Assembly: GCF_048569485.1 (NCBI RefSeq)
Contig: NC_134364.1
Coordinates: 127,715,408 to 127,779,407, forward strand
DNA length: 64,000 nt
Reading direction: 5' to 3'
Source of the DNA: Anomaloglossus baeobatrachus
Taxonomy: Eukaryota > Chordata > Amphibia > Anura > Aromobatidae
In this document: positions 10,960 through 23,800 of the stretch, in pieces
Numbering within the stretch: position 1 is the stretch's first letter
How the letters are laid out: each line of letters opens with the position of its first letter
Program-made: the position numbers and the translations under genes
Notes under the pieces: generated by a model
Database searches by the model: none
What the model saw: only the letters and a program-made list of their open reading frames with translations
What the model was told of the DNA's origin: nothing

Positions 10960-12544
10960 CCAGTGCTGTATGTGTCCCCCTAGTGATGTATGTGCCCCCA
11001 GTGCTATATATACCCCCTAGTGCTGTGTATACCCCCAGTGATGTCTGTGCCCCCCAGTGCTGTATATACCCATCCAGTGCTTTATGTGCCCCCCAGTGAT
11101 GTCTGTGCCTCCCTGTGCTGTATGTGCCCCCCAGTGATGTATGTGCCCCCCAGTGCTATATTTACCCCTAGTGCTGTGTATACCCCCAGTGATGTCTGTG
11201 CCCCCAGTGCTGTATATACCCATCTAGTGCTTTATGTGCCCCCCCCAGTGATGTTCGTGCCTGCCAGTGCTGTATGTGCCCCCCAGTGATGTATGTGCTC
11301 CCCAATTGATGTATATACCCCCAGTGCTGTATATACCCTGCCAGTGCTGTATGTGACCACAGTGATGTCTGTGCCTCCCAGTGCTGTATGTGCCCCCCAG
11401 TGATGTCTGTGCCCCCCAGTGATGTCTGTGTCTCCCAGTGATGTTTGTGTGCTCCAGTGATATCTGTGCCCCCCAGTGTTGTATATACCTCCAGTGCTGT
11501 ATGTGCCCCCAGTGATGTCTGTGCCTCCCAGTGCTGTATGTGCCCCCAGTGATGTCTGTGCCTCCCAGTGCTGTATGTGCCCCCAGTGATGTCTGTGCCT
11601 CCCAGTGCTGTATGTGCCCCCAGTGATGTCTGTGCCTCCCAGTGCTGTATGTGCCCCCAGTGATGTCTGTGCCTCCCAGTGCAGTATGTGCCCCCCAGTG
11701 CTGAATGTGCTCCCAGTTATGTCTGTGTGTCCCAGTGATGTCTGTGTGCTCCAGTGATATCTGTGCCCCCCAGTGCTGTATATACCTCCAGTGCTGTATG
11801 TGTCCCCCAGTGATGTCTGTGCCTCACAGTGCTGTATGTGCCCCCCATTGATGTATGTACCCCTACTGCTGTATATAACCCCAGGCCCTCCTGTAATGTA
11901 AATGCTCCATCCCCTTTTGTAATGTATATGCCCCAGACCCTCCTGTGATTTATATGCCCCACCCCTCCTGTCCTATATATGCCCCAGTGTCTCCTGTGAT
12001 GTATATACCTCAGCCCCTGCTGTGCTGTATATACCGCCAGCGTCCTCTGTGATGTATATACCCCAGTGTCTCCTGTGATGTATATGCCTCCAGTGTCTTC
12101 TGTAATGTTTATGCCTCAGACCATTATGTGCTGTATATACCCTCAGAGTCTATTGTGATGCATATGCCCCCATCCCCTCCTGTGACGTACTGTATGTGCC
12201 CCCAGCCTCTCTTGTGATGTACTGTATATTTCCTTAGTGTCTCCTGTAATGTATATGCCTCAGTCCCTGCTGTGCTGTATATACCCCCAGCGTCTACTGT
12301 GATGTATTTGCCCCAGCGTCTCCTGTGATGTATATGCCCCCAGTGTCTCCTGTGATGTATATGCCTACATTTCCTCCTGTGATGTATATGCCCCCACTAT
12401 CTGTTGTTACATTTATGCCCCAACAGCTCCTGTGAGATATATGCCCCAGCCCTCCTGTAATGTATATGCTCTAGTGTCTCCTGTAATGTATATGCTCTAG
12501 TGTCTCCTGTAATGTATATGCTCTAGTGTCTCCTGTGATGTATA
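10960..12544. repeat. degenerate 18-26-bp minisatellite
   Basis: Diverged tandem repeats. The left part has period about 18-20 (ccccagtgatgtctgtg); the right part is longer (tcctgtgatgtatatgcccc). Both parts resume after the element at 12545-13704. The high divergence suggests that this array is old compared with its neighbours. Confidence 0.9.
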
Positions 12545-13704
12545 TGTGGTGCCCTGGACAAGCCAGGACGTCACAGGTACTGCAACGACACACCCCACAC
12601 CCCGGCTAGGCACACCAAGGTCAAACAGAAATCCTTGTTGCCTCCCTCCAGGGGCTGATGTCCACACCAGGGGGTGGGCCAGGCGGTTGGCCCCGCCCAC
12701 CGAGGAGTTCACAGTCCTGGAGGCGGGAAAAAGGAAGAGAAGTCAGATCAGTTTTGGAGAGTGAAGTGGTAGCAGAGGAGACTGACCGTGTCCGGGTGCG
12801 TGGCCCGGGCACATACAGCAAGGTTGGCAGACGGTGGTGACCGTCTGCAGGAGAGGCTGATTGGAGTGAACCGTAAGGACCGGGGACGGGCGGTGGCCCG
12901 CCGGTACTGGATCGGGGAGCAAAGAGAAGCCAGCACCATTCGTCAGGGTTTACGGACCCCGACCAGGCTAGGAGTCGCCGTAAAACTGGTCAAATCCGTT
13001 AGCGAAGGGAACCTCCGGGGTTTCCCAGCAGTCAAGACCCGATTGAAGGCAACAGCTCACACCGTAAAGGGAGACACAGTCACCGCCAAGGCTACAGTTC
13101 CCAGGGCCAGAGCCTGCGTGCAAAAGGGGCCCCCATAGCATCCATCCAAGCTGGGGAGCGGGTTACCGATGGGAAGTCATTGGAACCGTGAACACAACAC
13201 GAGTACAGGGAAAGGCAGTCACCATCAACCTGCCGGGAGGAAAAACACCGCAGCCGTCTGTGGGACCGGTCCATCCAGCCGTTTGTTTTACCGGAGACTT
13301 TGCATTCATTATTGGCTGAGTGAGTACCTCCGTGCCGTGCGGCACCGCGCTGCCCCCGCGACCCTGCACCTCACCAGGCCCCGTAACCCGCCTGCCATCC
13401 CTAACCCTCACCGGGCCCCGGGACAACCAACCCCCTACCCACGGAGGGAGAAAACAACATCCAAGCTGCTCCTTGTCATCGCTCCCGGAATCCCCGTCCA
13501 GAGCAGCGGTGGTGTCACAACCTCATTACAACCGTGGGTGGCGTCACGGACAATATCCCCAAACCAAAACCACCCCCCCTTTCACTCATGGGCGAGGAGC
13601 ACCGCTCGAGTCCCCGGGATCCGGCCCATCGCTCGAGCCACCACCGAGCAGCAGCCGGACCCGAGCAGTGGGTGAGCGCAGCGTCCCCTTCTCCGCCCGC
13701 GACA
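12545..13704. mobile_element. LTR-like insertion (probable solo LTR), family unresolved
   Basis: A 1.16-kb non-repetitive block interrupts the minisatellite cleanly. It begins TGTGGTGCCC, ends CGCGACA and is flanked by TATA on both sides. The TG...CA ends and short target duplication fit a solo LTR of a retrovirus-like element. TATA also occurs in the host repeat, so the duplication length is uncertain. No internal coding region is present. Treated as a fossil; it is younger than the host array. Confidence 0.45.
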
Positions 13705-14045
13705 TATATGCTCTAGTGTCTCTTTTGATGGATATGCCCTAGCAACTCCTGTGATGTATATGCCACAGCATCTCCTGTAATGTATATGCCCCACCCCCTG
13801 CTGTGATGTATATGCCCCGTCCCCTGTTGTGATGTATATATCTCGGATCCTCCTATGATGTATATACCCCAGTATCTCCTGTGATGTATATGCCCCCAGC
13901 ATCACCTGTGATGTATATGCTTCAGCCCCTCCTGTGCTGTATATATGTATAGAATCTCTCTTGTTATGTATATGCCCCCACTGTCTCCTATATGATGTAT
14001 ATGCAGCAATCCCAGTATTTCCTATGGGATGTATATGATTTACCA
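13705..14045. repeat. continuation of the 18-26-bp minisatellite
   Basis: Same degenerate unit (gatgtatatgcccc) as before the 12545-13704 insertion, showing that the array was already present when the element inserted. Confidence 0.88.
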
Positions 14046-14343
14046 ATCTTATTATCACAAAGAGTTGATGCGCTCCAGACCCAGACAAAAGAAAAGCAAA
14101 TGTGAGAAGTAACATGACCATATCACCGAACATCACACCACAGAAGGACCTCTCTGGCCTGGGGAGACGGGTGCTGCGGGGCTCAGCTCACACAGGATTG
14201 TCTACACTGGACACAACTGCAACAAACCCCCAGCTGTGAGAAGTCAGGGCAGGATTTCTGCTTCTGGATGGGAGCAAAAGTGTTACTGTTTTACTGACAG
14301 CAAGCAGAGATCTTGGAAATGGTGAGGGATGGAAACACAAAGC
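14046..14343. other. unique spacer
   Basis: About 300 bp of single-copy sequence between two arrays. I see no gene or recognisable element. Confidence 0.4.
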
Positions 14344-15066
14344 CTCCCCCGCCCAGCATCGGCCTCCCCCGCCCAGCATCGGCCTCACCCGCCCAGCATC
14401 GGCCTCCCCCGCCCAGCATCGGCCTCCCCCGCCCAGCATCGGCCTCCCCCGCCCAGCATCGGCCTCCCCCGCCCAGCATCGGCCTCCCCCGCCCAGCATC
14501 GGCCTCCCCCGCCCAGCATCGGCCTCCCCCGCCCAGCATCGGCCTCCCCCGCCCAGCATCGGCCTCCCCCGCCCAGCATCGGCCTCCCCCGCCCAGCATC
14601 GGCCTCCCCCGCCCAGCATCGGCCTCCCCCGCCCAGCATCGGCCTCACCCGCCCAGCATCGGCCTCACCCGCCCAGCATCGGCCTCCCCCGCCCAGCATC
14701 GGCCTCCCCCGCCCAGCATCGGCCTCCCCCGCCCAGCATCGGCCTCACCCGCCCAGCATCGGCCTCCCCCGCCCAGCATCGGCCTCACCCGCCCAGCATC
14801 GGCCTCCCCCGCCCAGCATCGGCCTCCCCCGCCCAGCATCGGCCTCCCCCGCCCAGCATCGGCCTCCCCCGCCCAGCATCGGCCTCCCCCGCCCAGCATC
14901 GGCCTCCCCCGCCCAGCATCGGCCTCACCCGCCCAGCATCGGCCTCACCCGCCCAGCATCGGCCTCCCCCGCCCAGCATCGGCCTCCCCCGCCCAGCATC
15001 GGCCTCCCCCGCCCAGCATCGGCCTCACCCGCCCAGCATCGGCCTCCCCCGCCCAGCATCGGCCTC
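14344..15066. repeat. 20-bp minisatellite, nearly perfect
   Basis: About 36 copies of ggcctcccccgcccagcatc. The only common variant is ctcacc in place of ctcccc, found in about ten copies. The near identity points to recent expansion or homogenisation. The unit is stop-free in several frames, which produces the 256-334-codon proline-rich frames seen here. Confidence 0.97.
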
Positions 15067-15300
15067 ACAGCCGGGGAGGGGGGACATTCCTGGCCATGAG
15101 GGCGGGAGGGGGCAGTGACTGGCAGCAGCCTCATATTTCAGGGGCGGCTCTGCTGCTGGGAGTTCCTGTCTCCAGAATCTGCAGCCTGTGTACTCCTCAC
15201 TACCAGCAGGACCCACTGCCAGCAGCAGCCCCAGGTGAGCACCGCCACCCTCCTGCCACAGGGCACACAGCCACCGCCCTGCTGTACCCCTCCAGAGCCA
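15067..15300. other. unique spacer
   Basis: Single-copy GC-rich sequence between the 20-bp and 71-bp arrays. No feature recognised. Confidence 0.4.
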
Positions 15301-16880
15301 CAGAGCTGACACTCTAACCACAGAGACGCTGTGCCAGGGTCACCCAGACCCTCCATATTACCACCGGACCACAGAGCTGACACTCTAACCACAGAGACGC
15401 TGTGCCAGGGTCACACAGACCCTCCATATTACCACCGGACCACAGAGCTGACACTCTAACCACAGAGACGCTGTGCCAGGGTCACCCAGACCCTCCATAA
15501 TACCACCGGACCACAGAGCTGACACTCTAACCACAGAGACGCTGTGCCAGGGTCACCCAGACCCTCCATAATGCCACCGGGCCACAGAGCTGACACTCTA
15601 ACCACAGAGACGCTGTGCCAGGGTCACACAGACCCTCCATATTACCACCGGACCACAGAGCTGACACTCTAACCACAGAGACGCTGTGCCAGGGTCACAC
15701 AGACCCTCCATAATACCACCGGGCCACAGAGCTGACACTCTAACCACAGAGACGCTGTGCCAGGGTCACCCAGACCCTCCATAATGCCACCGGACCACAG
15801 AGCTGACACTCTAACCACAGAGACGCTGTGCCAGGGTCACACAGACCCTCCATATTACCACCGGACCACAGAGCTGACACTCTAACCACAGAGACGCTGT
15901 GCCAGGGTCACCCAGACCCTCCATAATACCACCGGACCACAGAGCTGACACTCTAACCACAGAGACGCTGTGCCAGGGTCACCCAGACCCTCCATAATGC
16001 CACCGGGCCACAGAGCTGACACTCTAACCACAGAGACACTGTGCCAGGGTCACCCAGACCCTCCATATTACCACCGGACCACAGAGCTGACACTCTAACC
16101 ACAGAGACGCTGTGCCAGGGTCACACAGACCCTCCATAATACCACCGGGCCACAGAGCTGACACTCTAACCACAGAGACGCTGTGCCAGGGTCACCCAGA
16201 CCCTCCATAATGCCACCGGGCCACAGAGCTGACACTCTAACCACAGAGACGCTGTGCCAGGGTCACCCAGACCCTCCATAATACCACCGGGCCACAGAGC
16301 TGACACTCTAACCACAGAGACGCTGTGCCAGGGTCACCCAGACCCTCCATAATACCACCGGGCCACAGAGCTGACACTCTAACCACAGAGACGCTGTGCC
16401 AGGGTCACCCAGACCCTCCATAATACCACCGGGCCACAGAGCTGACACTCTAACCACAGAGACGCTGTGCCAGGGTCACCCAGACCCTCCATAATGCCAC
16501 CGGGCCACAGAGCTGACACTCTAACCACAGAGACGCTGTGCCAGGGTCACCCAGACCCTCCATAATACCACCGGGCCACAGAGCTGACACTCTAACCACA
16601 GAGACGCTGTGCCAGGGTCACCCAGACCCTCCATAATACCACCGGGCCACAGAGCTGACACTCTAACCACAGAGACGCTGTGCCAGGGTCACCCAGACCC
16701 TCCATAATGCCACCGGGCCACAGAGCTGACACTCTAACCACAGAGACGCTGTGCCAGGGTCACCCAGACCCTCCATAATACCACCAGGCCACAGAGCTGA
16801 CACTCTAACCACAGAACTGACACACAGAGACGGAGCGCCAGCTGTGCCAGGCACGCCCAGATCCTGCACATTGCTACCGG
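15301..16880. repeat. 71-bp minisatellite
   Basis: About 21 copies of a 71-bp unit containing gctgtgccagggtcac and ccacagagctgacactc. Variants are limited to a few positions (aatacc/attacc/aatgcc, ggacc/gggcc, acccag/acacag). The last copies near 16800-16880 are degenerate. Confidence 0.96.
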
Positions 16881-17081
16881 GCCACAGAGCTGACACTCTA
16901 ATCACAGGCACAAAGAGACAGATCCCCAGCCCTTGCTCCCTGGAATTGTAGTTCATCCATAGAGCTGGAGGGGAGTCCAGATACAAGGAACCAGGGACCC
17001 CTAATATATGGCACAAGGGGCAGATACAATGTGACATATAGACCCCGGAACCCTAGTGTATACATCGGAGCAGATATAACG

Positions 17082-18072
17082 TGTGGATACAGTGGGATGT
17101 GGATACAGTGGGATGTGGATGCAGTGTGATGTGGATACAGTGGGATGTGGATGCAGTGGGATGTGGATACAGTGGGATGTGGATACAGTGGGATGTAGAT
17201 ACAGTGGGATGAGGATACAGTGGGATGAGGATACAGTGGGATGAGGATACAGTGGGATGAGGATACAGTGTGATGAGGATACAGTGTGATGTGGATACAG
17301 TGTGATGTGGATACAGTGTGATGTGGATACAGTGGGATGTGGATACAGTGGGATGTGGATGCAGTGTGATGTGGATGCAGTGTGATGTGGATGCAGTGGG
17401 ATGTGGATACAGTGGGATGTGGATACAGTGGGATGTGGATACAGTGGGATGTAGATACAGTGGGATGAGGATACAGTGTGATGTGGATACAGTGTGATGT
17501 GGATACAGTGTGATGTTGATACAGTGGGATGTTGATACAGTGGGATGTGGATACAGTGGGATGTGGATACAGTGGGATGTTGATACAGTGTGATGTGGAT
17601 ACAGTGTGATGTGGATACAGTGGGATGTGGATACAGTGGGATGTGGATACAGTGGGATGTGGATACAGTGTGATGAGGATACAGTGGGATGTGGATACAG
17701 TGGGATGTTGATACAGTGGGATGTGGATACAGTGTGATGTGGATACAGTGTGATGTGGATACAGTGTGATGAGGATACAGTGTGATGTGGATACAGTGGG
17801 ATGTGGATACAGTGTGATGTGGATACAGTGTGATGAGGATACAGTGTGATGAGGATACAGTGTGATGTGGATACAGTGTGATGAGGATACAGTGTGATGA
17901 GGATACAGTGTGATGTGGATACAGTGTGATGTGGATACAGTGTGATGAGGATACAGTGTGATGTGGATACAGTGTGATGTGGATACAGTGTGATGTGGAT
18001 ACAGTGTGATGTGGATACAGTGTGATGAGGATACAGTGTGATGAGGATACAGTGTGATGTGGATACAGTGTA
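17082..18072. repeat. 16-bp minisatellite
   Basis: About 62 copies of gatacagtgtgatgtg with substitutions (gggatg, gatgag, gatgtt). Three units make 48 bp, so the complement is open in all three frames and gives His/Tyr/Ser-rich phantom proteins of up to about 400 residues. Confidence 0.97.
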
Positions 18073-18254
18073 TGGCACTGAAGCCAGTTCTCAAGCTGTG
18101 ACTCTTCATCATGATGTTGGGGTGTTTCGGGACAGATGTGGGGTGTGGAGCTTCTCTGTGAAGCCATCATGTGACCGTAGGATATACAGAGGACTGAGGG
18201 ACCACCGCACTGGTACATTTTCCTCTTTCCAGTGGTGGTTCTTGACCCCAGGGC
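18073..18254. other. unique spacer
   Basis: About 180 bp of single-copy sequence between two arrays. No feature recognised. Confidence 0.4.
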
Positions 18255-20233
18255 TGTTGGCAAGGGTACATCTTCCTCTTCCCTGCGCTGGGTCTCTGCC
18301 CGGGGCCCTCTGCACAGGTACATCTTCCTCTTCCCTGCGCTGGGTCTCTGCCCGGGGCCCTCTGCACAGGTACATCTTCCTCTTCCCTGCGCTGGGTCTC
18401 TGCCCGCGGCCCTCTGCACAGGTACATCTTCCTCTTCCCTGTGCTGGGTCTCTGCCCGGGGCCCTCTGCACAGGTACATCTTCCTCTTCCCTGCGCTTGG
18501 ACTCTGCCCGGGGCCCTCTGCACAGGTACATCTTCCTCTTCCCTGCGCTGGGTCTCTGCCTGGGGCCCTCTGCACAGGTACATCTTCCTCTTCCCTGCGC
18601 TGGGTCTCTGCCTGGGCCCCTCTGCATAGGTAAATCTTCCTCTTCCCTTTGCTGGGTCTCTGCCCGGGGCCCTCTGCACAGGTACATCTTCCTCTTCCCT
18701 GCGCTGGGTCTCTGCCCGGGGCCCTCTGCACAGGTACATCTTCCTCTTCCCTGCGCTTGGACTCTGCCCGGGGCCCTCTGCACAGGTACATCTTCCTCTT
18801 CCCTGCGCTGGGTCTCTGCCCGGGGCCCTCTGCACAGGTACATCTTCCTCTTCCCTGCGCTTGGACTCTGCCCGGGGCCCTCTGCACAGGTACATCTTCC
18901 TCTTCCCTGCGCTGGATCTCTGCCTGGGGCCCTCTGCATAGGTACATCTTCCTCTTCCCTGCGCAGGGTCTCTGCCCGGGGCCCTCTGCACAGGTACATC
19001 TTCCTCTTCCCTGTGCTGGGTCTCTGCCTGGGGCCCTCTGCATAGGTACATCTTCCTCTTCCCTGCGCTGGGTCTCTGCCCGGGGCCCTCTGCACAGGTA
19101 CATCTTCCTCTTCCCTGCGCTTGGTCTCTGCCCGGGGCCCTATGCACAGGTACATCTTCCTCTTCCCTGCGCTGGGTCTCTGCCCGGGGCCCTCTGCACA
19201 GGTACATCTTCCTCTTCCCTGCGCTGGGTCTCTGCCCGGGGCTCTCTGCACAGGTACATCTTCCCCTTCGCTGCGCTGGGTCTATGCCCGTGGCCCTCTG
19301 CACAGGTACATCTTCCTCTTCCCTGCGCTGGGTCTCTGCCCAGGGCCCTCCGCACAGGTACATCTTCCTCTTCCCTGCGCTGGGTTTCTGCCCGGGGCTC
19401 TCTGCACAGGTACATCTTCCCCTTCGCTGCGCTGGGTCTCTGCCCGGGGCCCTCTGCACAGGTACATCTTCCTCTTCCCTGCGTTGGATCTCTGCCTGGG
19501 GCCCTCTGCATAGGTACATCTTCCTCTTCCCTGCGCTGGGTCTCTGCCCGGGGCCCTTTGCACATGTACATCTTCCTCTTCCCTGCGCTGGGTCTCTGCC
19601 CGGGGCCCTCTGCACAGGTACATCTTCCTCTTCCCTGCGCTGGGTCTCTGCCCGGGGCCCTCTGCACAGGTACATCTTCCTCTTCCCTGCGCTGGGTCTC
19701 TGCCCGGGGATCTCTGCACAGGTACATCTTCCTCTTCCCTGCTCTGGGTCTCTGCCCGGGTCCTCTGCATAGGTACATCTTCCTCTGCCCGGGGCTCTCT
19801 GCACAGGAACATCTTCCCCTTCGCTGCGCTGGGTCTCTGCCCGGGTCCTCTGCATAAGTACATCTTCCTCTGCCCGGGGCCCTCTGCACAGGAACATCTT
19901 CCCCTTCGCTGCGCTGGGTCTCTGCCCGGGTCCTCTGCATAGGTACATCTTCCTCTGCCCGGGGCTCTCTGCACAGGAACATCTTCCCCTTCGCTGCGCT
20001 GGGTCTCTGCCCGGGTCCTCTGCATAGGTACATCTTCCTCTGCCCGGGGCTCTCTGCACAGGAACATCTTCCCCTTCGCTGCGCTGGGTCTCTGCCCGGG
20101 TCCTCTGCATAGGTACATCTTCCTCTGCCCGGGGCCCTCTGCACAGGTACATCTTCCCCTTCGCTGCGCTGGGTCTCTGCCCGGGTCCTCTGCATAGGTA
20201 CATCTTCCTCTGCCCGGGGCCCTCTGCACAGTC
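18255..20233. repeat. 52-bp minisatellite passing into a composite unit
   Basis: About 28 copies of a 52-bp unit (ggtacatcttcctcttcc, then ctgggtctctgcccgggg). From about 19750 the array changes to a longer composite unit of about 85 bp that alternates a shortened repeat with a variant carrying aacatcttccccttcgctg. Both strands are open in several frames, giving phantom proteins of up to 700 residues. Confidence 0.96.
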
Positions 20234-20820
20234 TGAGATCCTGGTAGGTGCAGGCCCACCCTACAGGGGCCCCTGTTCCCATGCTATTAGCGCAGGGCGT
20301 GGCTGTGGTGAGTGGATTGGTGGCTCCGGGTCCGGAGTCCGGGCACATCACACCTTCCTCCGGTGTATCCACGCCTCAGCCGCTCCCTTCCTCGGATTCT
20401 GGGACACATCCCAGGACATGTAGAAAACCTCACTATAAGGTCCGGGGTAATCATGCCGCTATCTGTGTGTCCGGACATTAAGTTGCTCTTGATACAACAT
20501 TGGCACTGCACAGTATATTATTCACGCTGGTGGTGGCACTATATAGCATTGTTATTTATGCAGCTGTATGGCAGTATTATTTGGGCACCGTACTATGTGA
20601 CGCTGTCAGCCTCCATATCTGATGATATCATGGCGTCACTGTCTAATATATCCACGTGGGTTCAGGAGAGGTGACCTGATAATCTCACCAGTGACCCCAC
20701 CCCGGGACTCGGGAGACAAAGACGTCTCTGTCTTAAAGTTCACAGGGAGGAACGTGAGAAGATAAAAACTATAACAAGGATTGTAGAGACTGGATCCATT
20801 GTAGCAAAGCCTCAGCTGTG
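20234..20820. other. unique intergenic sequence
   Basis: About 590 bp of single-copy or old-repeat sequence. No gene is recognised. It is one of few non-repetitive places in the 20-kb interval that could hold the unseen noncoding first exon of S100A10. Confidence 0.35.
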
Positions 20821-20822
20821 AG

Positions 20823-23800
20823 CAGTCCTGTGGGGTAGAGTGGGCTGTATGAGTGGGGTGTGGGGAGCAGTACTGTGGGGTAGAGTGGGCTGCATGAGTG
20901 GGGTGTGGGGAGCAGTACTGTGGGGTATAGTGGGCTGCATGAGTGGGGTGTGGGGAGCAGTCCTGTGGGGTATAGTGGGCTGTATGAGTGGGGTGTGGTG
21001 AGCAGTACTGTGGGGTAGAGTGGGCTGTATGAGTGGGGTGTGGGGAGCAGTACTGTGGGGTGTAGTGGGCTGCATGAGTGGGGTGTGGGGAGCAGTACTG
21101 TGGGGTAGAGTGGGCTGCATGAGTGGGGTGTGGGGAGCAGTACTGTGGGGTAGAGTGGGCTGCATGAGTGGGGTGTGGGGAGCAGTCCTGTGGGGTATAG
21201 TGGGCTGCATGAGTGGGGTGTGGGGAGCAGTCCTGTGGGGTATAGTGGGCTGCATGAGTGGGGTGTGGGGAGCAGTCCTGTGGGGTATAGTGGGCTGCAT
21301 GAGTGGGGTGTGGGGAGCAGTCCTGTGGGGTATAGTGGGCTGCATGAGTGGGGTGTGGGGAGCAGTACTGTGAGGTAGAGTGGGCTGTATGAGTGGGGTG
21401 TGGGGAGCAGTACTGTGGGGTGTAGTGGGCTGCATGAGTGGGGTGTGGAGAGCAGTACTGTGGGGTAGAGTGGGCTGCATGAGTGGGGTGTGGGGAGCAG
21501 TACTGTGGGGTATAGTGGGCTGCATGAGTGGGGTGTGGGGAGCAGTCCTGTGGGGTATAGTGGGCTGCATGAGTGGGGTGTGGGGAGCAGTACTGTGGGG
21601 TAGAGTGGGCTGTATGAGTGGGGTGTGGGGAGAAGTACTGTGGGGTGTAGTGGGCTGCATGAGTGGGGTGTGGGGAGCAGTACTGTGGGGTGTAGTGGGC
21701 TGCATGAGTGGGGTGTGGGGAGCAGTACTGTGGGGTGTAGTGGGGTGTGGTGAGCAGTCCTGTGGGGTGTAGTGGGCTGCATGAGTGGGGTGTGGGGAGC
21801 AGTCCTGTGGGGTAGAGTGGGCTGCATGAGTGGGGTGTGGGGAGCAGTCCTGTGGGGTGTAGTGGGCTGCATGAGTGGGGTGTGGGGAGCAGTCCTGTGG
21901 GGTGTAGTGGGCTTTATGAGTGGGGTGTGGTGAGCAGTCCTGTGGGGTGTAGTGGGCTGCATGAGTGGGGTGTGGGGAGCAGTCCTGTGGGGTAGAGTGG
22001 GCTGCATGAGTGGGGTGTGGTGAGCAGTCCTGTGGGGTGTAGTGGGCTGCATGAGTGGGGTGTGGTGAGCAGTCCTGTGGGGTGTAGTGGGCTGCATGAG
22101 TGGGGTGTGGCGAGCAGTTCTGTGGGGTAGAGTGGGCTGCATGAGTGGGGTGTGGGGAGCAGTCCTGTGGGGTAGAGTGGGCTGCATGAGTGGGGTGTGG
22201 GGAGCAGTCCTGTGGGGTAGAGTGGGCTGCATGAGTGGGGTGTGGCGAGCAGTTCTGTGGGGTAGAGTGGGCTGCATGAGTGGGGTGTGGGGAGCAGTCC
22301 TGTGGGGTAGAGTGGGCTGCATGAGTGGGGTGTGGGGAGCAGTCCTGTGGGGTAGAGTGGGCTGCATGAGTGGGGTGTGGCGAGCAGTACTGTGGGGTAG
22401 AGGGGGCTGCATGAGTGGGGTGTGGGGAGCAGTACTGTGGGGTAGAGTGGGCTGTATGAGTGGGGTGTGGGGAGCAGTACTGTGGGGTAGAGTGGGCTGC
22501 ATGAGTGGGGTGTGGGGAGCAGTACTGTGGGGTAGAGTGGGCTGTATGAGTGGGGTGTGGCGAGCAGTACTGTGCGGTGTAGTGGGCTGTATGAGTGGGG
22601 TGTGGGGAGCAGTCCTGTGGGGTATAGTGGGCTGCATGAGTGGGGTGTGGGGAGCAGTACTGTGGGGTATAGTGGGCTGCATGAGTGGGGTGTGGGGAGC
22701 AGTCCTGTGGGGTATAGTGGGCTGCATGAGTGGGGTGTGGGGAGCAGTCCTGTGGGGTATAGTGGGCTGCATGAGTGGGGTGTGGGGAGCAGTACTGTGA
22801 GGTAGAGTGGGCTGTATGAGTGGGGTGTGGGGAGCAGTACTGTGGGGTGTAGTGGGCTGCATGAGTGGGGTGTGGGGAGCAGTACTGTGGGGTAGAGTGG
22901 GCTGCATGAGTGGAGTGTGGGGAGCAGTACTGTGGGGTATAGTGGGCTGCATGAGTGGGGTGTGGGGAGCAGTCCTGTGGGGTATAGTGGGCTGCATGAG
23001 TGGGGTGTGGGGAGCAGTACTGTGGGGTAGAGTGGGCTGTATGAGTGGGGTGTGGGGAGAAGTACTGTGGGGTGTAGTGGGCTGCATGAGTGGGGTGTGG
23101 GGAGCAGTACTGTGGGGTGTAGTGGGCTGCATGAGTGGGGTGTGGGGAGCAGTACTGTGGGGTGTAGTGGGGTGTGGTGAGCAGTCCTGTGGGGTGTAGT
23201 GGGCTGCATGAGTGGGGTGTGGGGAGCAGTCCTGTGGGGTAGAGTGGGCTGCATGAGTGGGGTGTGGGGAGCAGTCCTGTGGGGTGTAGTGGGCTGTATG
23301 AGTGGGGTGTGGTGAGCAGTCCTGTGGGGTGTAGTGGGCTGCATGAGTGGGGTGTGGGGAGCAGTCCTGTGGGGTAGAGTGGGCTGCATGAGTGGGGTGT
23401 GGTGAGCAGTCCTGTGGGGTGTAGTGGGCTGCATGAGTGGGGTGTGGCGAGCAGTTCTGTGGGGTAGAGTGGGCTGCATGAGTGGGGTGTGGGGAGCAGT
23501 ACTGTGGGGTAGAGTGGGCTGTATGAGTGGGGTGTGGTGAGCAGTCCTGTGGGGTGTAGTGGGCTGCATGAGTGGGGTGTGGGGAGCAGTCCTGTGGGGT
23601 AGAGTGGGCTGCATGAGTGGGGTGTGGGGAGCAGTCCTGTGGGGTAGAGTGGGCTGCATGAGTGGGGTGTGGCGAGCAGTACTGTGGGGTAGAGTGGGCT
23701 GCATGAGTGGGGTGTGGGGAGCAGTACTGTGGGGTATAGTGGGCTGCATGAGTGGGGTGTGGGGAGCAGTCCTGTGGGGTGTAGTGGGCTGCATGAGTGG

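Noticed and set aside
12788-13675. Arg/Pro-rich frames of 116-168 codons as genes
   Set aside because: They lie within the LTR-like block in conflicting frames and strands and have no recognised domain.
14344-15066. CRISPR-like direct repeats (20-bp regular units; also the 31-34-bp arrays elsewhere)
   Set aside because: There are no unique spacers between repeats, no cas genes, and the context is a spliced vertebrate genome.
16898-20372. Frames of 340-700 codons with HITLYPHHTVS and EEEDVPVQRAPGR type repeats
   Set aside because: By-products of the 16-bp and 52-bp arrays; the two repeat types are merely fused across the spacer.
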